NCBI GenBank assembly: GCA_028683635.1 | Contig: JAQUHL010000066.1 | Coordinates: forward strand, 1 to 8,292 | DNA: 8,292 nucleotides | Direction of reading: 5' to 3' | Source: Candidatus Cloacimonadota bacterium | GTDB lineage: Bacteria > Cloacimonadota > Cloacimonadia > Cloacimonadales > Cloacimonadaceae | Part shown: positions 1 to 6,300 of the stretch, piece by piece | How positions within the stretch are numbered: position 1 is the first letter of the stretch | How the letters are laid out: every line of letters begins with the position of its first letter | Notes under the pieces: model-generated | Databases searched by the model: none | Told to the model about the DNA's origin: nothing | What the model saw: only the letters and a program-made list of their open reading frames with translations | Translations under genes and position numbers: made by a program

Positions 1-2
1 CA

Positions 3-338
3 GATGCTATGGATACGGATATTGTGTACTATGGTATGACTTTGCCCACAGACGTAAGCCCTGGAATGGAAAGCTATTGCAATTCCCTTGGGCATGACTA
101 TTGGGGAAATTACTACTCGCTGCATTGGGATTATCTGTGGTCTGAAAGTGAGATGTTTGCTGACCTGCGTTATGAAGTTGATGCCGGAAATCCCTGTCTG
201 ATGAATACTTGGAATCATACCATCTGTGCCATGGGTTACAGCACTACCGGAGGCACTGTTCTGTTGCACGATTCCAATAGCTCTCAGATGGAATTTTGGA
301 ACATTAGTAATTTCTGGTATCTTTTCAAACTGCATCCT
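3..338 (+). other. C39/papain-like cysteine peptidase domain, C-terminal half
   Basis: Residues 1-112. A stretch reading A-G-N-P-C-L-M, then N-H-T-I-C-A-M-G-Y, then G-T-V-L-L-H-D-S-N follows the layout of C39-like peptidases: a 'G-x-P-v' strand, the catalytic His strand 'H-x-v-x-v-x-G-Y', and an 'x-v-x-D-P/S' strand. The candidate catalytic His is residue 72 (bases 216-218) and the candidate Asp is residue 90 (bases 270-272), a spacing of 18 that suits the fold. The nucleophile Cys, normally in a Q-x-x-x-x-C motif near the domain start, would be upstream and cannot be checked, so the domain could be inactive. The preceding Trp/Tyr-rich part (Y-W-G-N-Y-Y) is consistent with the middle of such a domain. 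Substrate is unknown: external protein degradation, self-processing, or a binding role are all possible. Confidence 0.6.
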
Positions 339-3300
339 CGTCCCCGCAATGATGGGATAAGCGTGTTGCTTCAGAGTCCGGATGGGGGACATGGCTTCAC
401 GGAAAATGGGAACGACTTTGAAACTCTGCGCCAGAACGGAATTTATGAGATCACTTGGGATGGAGACCAACCAGCGGGCTCCACTGTGGAGCTTTTCTAT
501 AATACCAATCCGGCTCAACCACTAACGGAATATGTACTTATAGATGATAACGCACCCAATATCGGCTATTATCCCTGGAAGGTTCCGACGGGATTGAACA
601 GTACCAGTGCTCGCATCATGGTCCAGGTTAAGGACGCAAATGAAGTGTATCAGGGTTATGACGGCAGTAATGGAGAATTTACCATCACTACCGGAGGATC
701 GATTCCGGCTCTGACGAATGGGGTGGGACTGCATATTCCCGATACTGGAAGCTATTACACGACTTTTCCTTCCACTCCCTCTACCTGGGTGGTGGCAGGA
801 ATGCGTCAAACCGGCAACAGCCAAACCACTCTCGATCTGTATGACCACTATTTCAGTGACAGGAAGGCTTCCTCGATCTCATCAGCGCATACGAACTGGG
901 TGCTTGTTGATAAAAACCATGTTGTGGGCTCCTCGATGGGCTTGGGCGTGCGCTATGAAGACTATCCTGAAAATAACTTCCTGCAAAGCGAAGCAGCTGC
1001 ACAGTCCTTAAGTTTTGGTACTAATTCCCTATCATGGAGTACTTCCGATGTGGTTAAGATGTATGACCTGCAGTTGGATCCTGGAAATTATACGATCCTG
1101 CTGAATCACGTGAGCGGTCATGGCGACCTGGGTTTTGCCCTTTATAGTTCACAGGGAGAAACTTATTACCGCACCCGGGATACCTATGTGGCCTTCAGCG
1201 ATGCAGAATCGGAATTGGGAAGTGAAGCTTTCTCCATATGGATACCTACCGCTGATATTTACGGTTTACTGGTGTGGAGCAATAGTCCTCTAACGGACGG
1301 TAACGTACAGATTATTGTAGGTAACACCGGACTTTGGGAAGGAGATATCAGCACCGCATGGAACACGGCTGGTAACTGGGCAACTAATACCGTGCCCAAC
1401 GCTACCACGGACGTGTATATTCCAGGCTCTGCAGTTCGTAAACCCGTGATCAGCGGAGGAATAACTGCTGTGTGCCGCAATCTGACCATTGGCGCAGGCG
1501 CTTTTATAAACTTGGGAGCAGCGACTTTGACGGTCAATGGCTACACGCAGGTGTATGGCCAGTTCATTACCTCGGGAGAGGGAACCCTGAACCTGATGAA
1601 TAACACTTTGTGGTATGGGGGCAGCCAGTTAGTGGATAATGCAGACTGCGATATATGTCTTTATGGCAATTGGATAGCCTATGAAGACAGCAACGTAATT
1701 ATGGATGTAAGCACCTTGAATTGCTTAGGAAGCAGAGATGCCCATTTCTCCATCCGATCGGAAGATAACTACTTCAATTATCTGCATCTCAGAAAGACAG
1801 GAGGAGCAGAATTGGAGGTGGTATTCTCCTCCACTGCCAGCCTGAATGCTAATTTCTTTAACCAGGTGGATGGCATTTTTCGTTACAGTTCCGATTATGA
1901 TCTTTGCGTGGGAAGATATTTGTACTGCAATGGGGGCTTGAGGATGGATAACGGCGCAATTCGATTTGTAGGAGATCAGGTCTGCACGGTAAATGTATTC
2001 GGTCCTAATGTTATCGGTTCTGTGCAAATGGAAAATTCTGGAGGGGTGTATATGAGTCAATCACTTCAGATAAATGGCTCAGTGTATCTGGATAGTGGAC
2101 AATTACTAATGGGAAGCAGCACTCTCAGTTTGGGCGGAGATTGGGTAAACAGCGGAGGAACACTTATCGGAGATGATTACCGGATTGTGTTTACCGGCGA
2201 TGCCAATGCCAGCTGTAATGAAGCCTATATAAAGACCTTGGAACTGGCGAAAACGGGCAACTCAGAACTGCGTATTCTGCACTATAAATCGGTCAGCTGC
2301 GATCACTATGATTGGACTTCGGGTGTTATCCACGTATATCCCTATGCAGAGTTTACGGCAAATGATCTGGTGGACAATCGCATTCTGGGCGGATATATTC
2401 TGGAAAGCGGCACTATCAATCTGCACCAGGATTCCAACCAATATGTGGATTTGGATGCGGATTTGTACATTTATAGCGGTTCCTTTAACATACACGGTGG
2501 AGATGTGTATCCCAGCGAATGGGCATATACAAGGCCCATAAATCTCTATATGGAAGGTGGAGTGCTGGATTTCATCGATAATGGAGTATGGTTGCGCAAT
2601 ACGGGGCACACCATCAATGAAACTATTTCGGGAGGATTTATCCGCACAAGTGGAGATTTCAAAGTAGAGCGCGGGGGCTTCAATCCCACGGAGGGGATCA
2701 TTGAGCTTTATGGCACCAATAACGTGGTATTGCACGTGAATTCTCCCAGCCAGATTAGTACCCTGCTTATCAATAAAACTGCCAGAACCGGTGAGGGAGT
2801 AAGGGAAAGAAACAGCCAGGTAAGCGTGGATGGAAACACTAAGATTTTAGAGACTCTAACCCTTACTGCCGGAACACTGAGGATCAATCATGCCCTTTTG
2901 GAAGTTGGGGGCTACTGCAGCATTTCCGGAGCGCTTTATATGGACAGCGTGGACGACATCCTGGATGTGGGTGGATCCTTGATGTGGCATGAGGGATCCA
3001 GTGGGGCAAACCTAAGCGCTGGTACAATTTATACCGGTAATACGATTGGCTTGGCTGCGGGATGTAACATAAGCATGCCTGCAGCGGTATCTATCATCCT
3101 GAAAAACACCGGCTCATCACAAAGGTATGTATATAACTACGAACCCACCGCTGCCTGGGGCACCATCATCGATGAACTTACCAGTGGTCAGGCTATTTTC
3201 GGAGGAACCACCGGCAATACCCTGAATGGCGATCTGGTAATCAAAACAGGAGCCACAACTTCCGTAAATGAAATGAATACGGTGGTTTACGGCAAAGTAG

Positions 3301-6300
3301 ATATCTGGCTAAACGCTACGCTGAACCTGGGAGGATATGCAACTCTGAATACTTACAACCTGTACAATAGCGGTCTGCTAAACCTTCCTGCCAACTATCA
3401 TGGGTTACTGACGGTTAGCAATACCTTTTTACAGTATTCTACAGGTACTCTGGCTTTGCATGGAGGGGAATTGCTGATTGATACTCCCTATGATGGCAGC
3501 ACTTACACCTTTGGGGGCACTACTTCCATGAGCGGGGGAGTGCTGAAGATAAGCAATAATGGCATGCAGATCGGCAGTTCGGGATTTAGCTTCAGTGGTG
3601 GTGAAATCAAGGTGGGGTGGAACTTCCTGGCCACCAATCCCAATACTTTTAGCCCCACCGAAGGAATCGTGGAACTGATTGGCAACAGACAGGCCAGTCT
3701 CAGCCTGGGAAGTGGCAACAAGCTGCCTACCCTGATACTACGTAAAACCGGTAGCACCGGTGCAGTTACCATGCTAAGCGACATCACGATAGCCAGAGAC
3801 TGCCTTCTCCACATGGGAAAGCTACATGTAAATAATCATGTACTGACCGTGAGCAGGGATCTTGAAATATACACTTATGGACAGCTCTATGCCAATAACG
3901 ATAACGATGAAATCCGCATCGGCGGCAAATGGACCAATAACGGTGATACCAATAACTTTATGGAAGGCAGTGGCTTGGTAAGCTGGATTACGAGTCCGAA
4001 TGCCAAACAAATCACCACTCCGGAAACCTTCCACCATGTGCGTGTAACTACCGGGACAAGTTTCTTGGACATTAATGAAGACCTCACCGTAAATGTAAGC
4101 GGTAACCTGCAGATAGACTCAGGAAGGCTTAGACCCAAGGAAGGAAGTATCCTGAATGTCAGCGGTAGCATATCTCTGAATGGCGAGAACAGCTTCCTGG
4201 ATCAGAATTTCCGGCGTAACAGCACCCAGACTCAGGTGCATATAGGGGCAAATCTCATCATTAATGAAGGTAGTTTACTTTGTTTGGATACCAATCCTGA
4301 AGTAGCTTTAGACCAAATCACCATAGCTGGCTATCTCTCTATGACGGGGGGAGAGATTTACACCTTGGATACTGATATCACCCTAACAGGAGAACTGAGC
4401 ACTACAGCTTCCAGCTATGTCTCCATGCGGGGAGGGACATTTACTAACACACACACGGGCACCTGGCAGACAATAAATTGCCCCTGGGAAACCTATGGCA
4501 ACATATTCGAATTCCCCAATAAAGGCCTTGATTTTGTGACGGGAGCAAGCCTGGATAATAACAGTTTTACCCATTTTAAGGTAGGAAAGGGTTTAAAAGC
4601 CCTTCCCAGCAACGTTTTTTCCACTGCCAGAGGGACCTTTGAATTCATCGGTTCATCGCAATCCGACATTACCTTGGGGGGGAATAACCTGCTCCCGGGA
4701 ATAAGGGTGAATAAAAGCGGTGCCCAGGTAATGCTGAACAGTCCCGTACGTATCGTTGAAGACTTGGAAATCCTTAGTGGCACCTTTAATTCCAATGGCT
4801 ATGCCGTGGAACTGAATAATGACTGGATAAACGAAGCAGGAACCGCAGGATATACTCCCGGAACCAGCACCGTCACCCTAAAAGCCGAACCTTCTTCATC
4901 CTCCCTATCCGGCAGCCAGAATTTCTACAATCTGGTGATTAACCATCCTGATCCGGATAACCTCACTTACTATAACTCCGGCGAAAGCACTGTGCTGAAC
5001 AATCTTACTCTCCAGGAAGGAAAACTTGTGATGAATGGTGGCAGGATTCAGGTGAATGGAGCAGTAGCCATCGATGCCGGAGGCAGGTTAAGCATCACTG
5101 CTGCCGAATTCGCCTTCAAGCAAAATCTTGCTGACAATAATCCTTCCGGCGGTCTGGAATTGTATCCCAATTCGCTTTTAACCATGAATGGCAGCATTAA
5201 TCAGAATATCATTACCCAAACTACCGGAATCAGCGTTGGAAGTATTAAACTCGATAAATCATCAGGCTCATTCCTCCCCACCAAGTCCATCGCTGCCAGC
5301 GGCGATGTTCAGATCCTCCGTGGTTATTGGAACTATGGAACTTCGGGGTTAAGCCACAGCTTTGGGGGAAACCTCAGTATCAGTAGCGGGGCGGGCTTCA
5401 CCGATAACACGGGAACGATCAGCTTTACAGGTAATGGTAACAGCATCCTTAGCAATGCTGGAACGGCAAACTTCAAAAACATCACCGTAAACAAAAGCTC
5501 CGATACTCGCACTCCCTCCTCGCTCAGTCTTGGTACCAATCTCACTCTCAGCACTCCCGGAGCCATAACTGTAAATGGCGGTGTTCTGAATCTGGCAGGT
5601 TATACCCTGCAAACCAAGGGTGATGTGGATATCAATTCCGACGGCAAACTGGCCATTGCAGAAGGGGGTATCCTGAAAATGCTCTCTGGTTCCACCATAA
5701 ACATTAACGATGGCGGAATCCTGCAATCTATCGGAACATCCGGTTCAAACGCCACCATTACCAGAATCGAGGCTATCAACGCTTACTACAATCTGTTTGT
5801 GAACAGCGGTGGCACAATAGCGGCAGAACGGACTATTTTTGAATATACCGGACCAGATGGAGTTTACATCAAAGATGGGGCGGCGATCGATCCGGCTCAT
5901 TCTTTTGCTTATTGCACCTTCCGCTATGGCTACAGTTCAGGAAGTCTGATGACCATCAATAACGATCAAGCGATTACTATCGATCATGCCAGCTTCCCTT
6001 CAGGTGCCACGTCCTTTTACAATGTTAGTAAAAACCTCGATCAGGGGACGGTGCAGTTCACCAACGAAACCGGCGGCTGGGCAGGAAGCGGCCACGAAAT
6101 GGACTATTATTCCCGCATCAATTGGTCCTCAGATGTTCCCGAAATCCAGGTTAATCCCCCACTGTTCAATTTCGGTGAAGTGCTTTACACTCAAAGCAGC
6201 ACCCGTAATATGCTGATCTCCAATCCGGGCTCGGCAGTATTGCATGGAACCATTTCCACTCCACAGTGTTTCAGCATTACTCCCTGGGGACGTACCGATC

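Larger units (their letters stand above)
1566..5800 (+). repeat. Long degenerate beta-solenoid (right-handed beta-helix-like) repeat region
   Basis: Residues about 522-1933. This is a continuous succession of short strands such as 'G-x-L-x-L-x-G-x-L-x-x-x-G', with Asn/Gly turns. It is punctuated by strands ending in K-T-G, K-S-G or relatives at bases 1788-1802 (L-R-K-T-G), 2244-2258 (L-A-K-T-G), 2769-2783 (I-N-K-T-A), 3099-3113 (L-K-N-T-G), 3240-3251 (I-K-T-G), 3738-3752 (L-R-K-T-G), 4707-4721 (V-N-K-S-G), 5250-5264 (L-D-K-S-S) and 5487-5501 (V-N-K-S-S). The consensus around each is 'W-x-N-x-G....G....v-x-F-x-G......i......F-x-x-L-x-I-x-K-t-G'. Copies are diverged at both protein and DNA level, so no exact DNA repeat is seen. 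Filamentous stalks of adhesins and polysaccharide-binding proteins have this character. Unit boundaries are approximate. Confidence 0.75.

Noticed and set aside
718..1011. Open stretch of 97 codons on the plus strand in another frame
   Set aside because: It overlaps the first PPC-like sandwich in an alternative frame and has an atypical composition with no ribosome binding site.
2262..2735. Open stretch of 157 codons on the minus strand
   Set aside because: Antisense to the solenoid. Its Ile/Val/His-rich translation is what reversed beta-repeat codons give, and there is no plausible independent gene context.
2968..3001. Two nearby GGATCC hexamers
   Set aside because: They fall in Gly-Ser codons (gga tcc) used often in this protein and show no larger repeat or palindrome around them.
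3894..3911. Acidic N-N-D-N-D-E turn as a calcium-binding site
   Set aside because: Too short and lacking the D-x-D-x-D-G spacing of known calcium loops; more likely a solenoid turn.
4584..4620. Terminator-like hairpin (GGAAAGGG with CCCTTCC) followed by six T
   Set aside because: The stem has a bulge, the T run starts 8 bases after the stem, and the element is in the middle of an open coding frame; probably chance.
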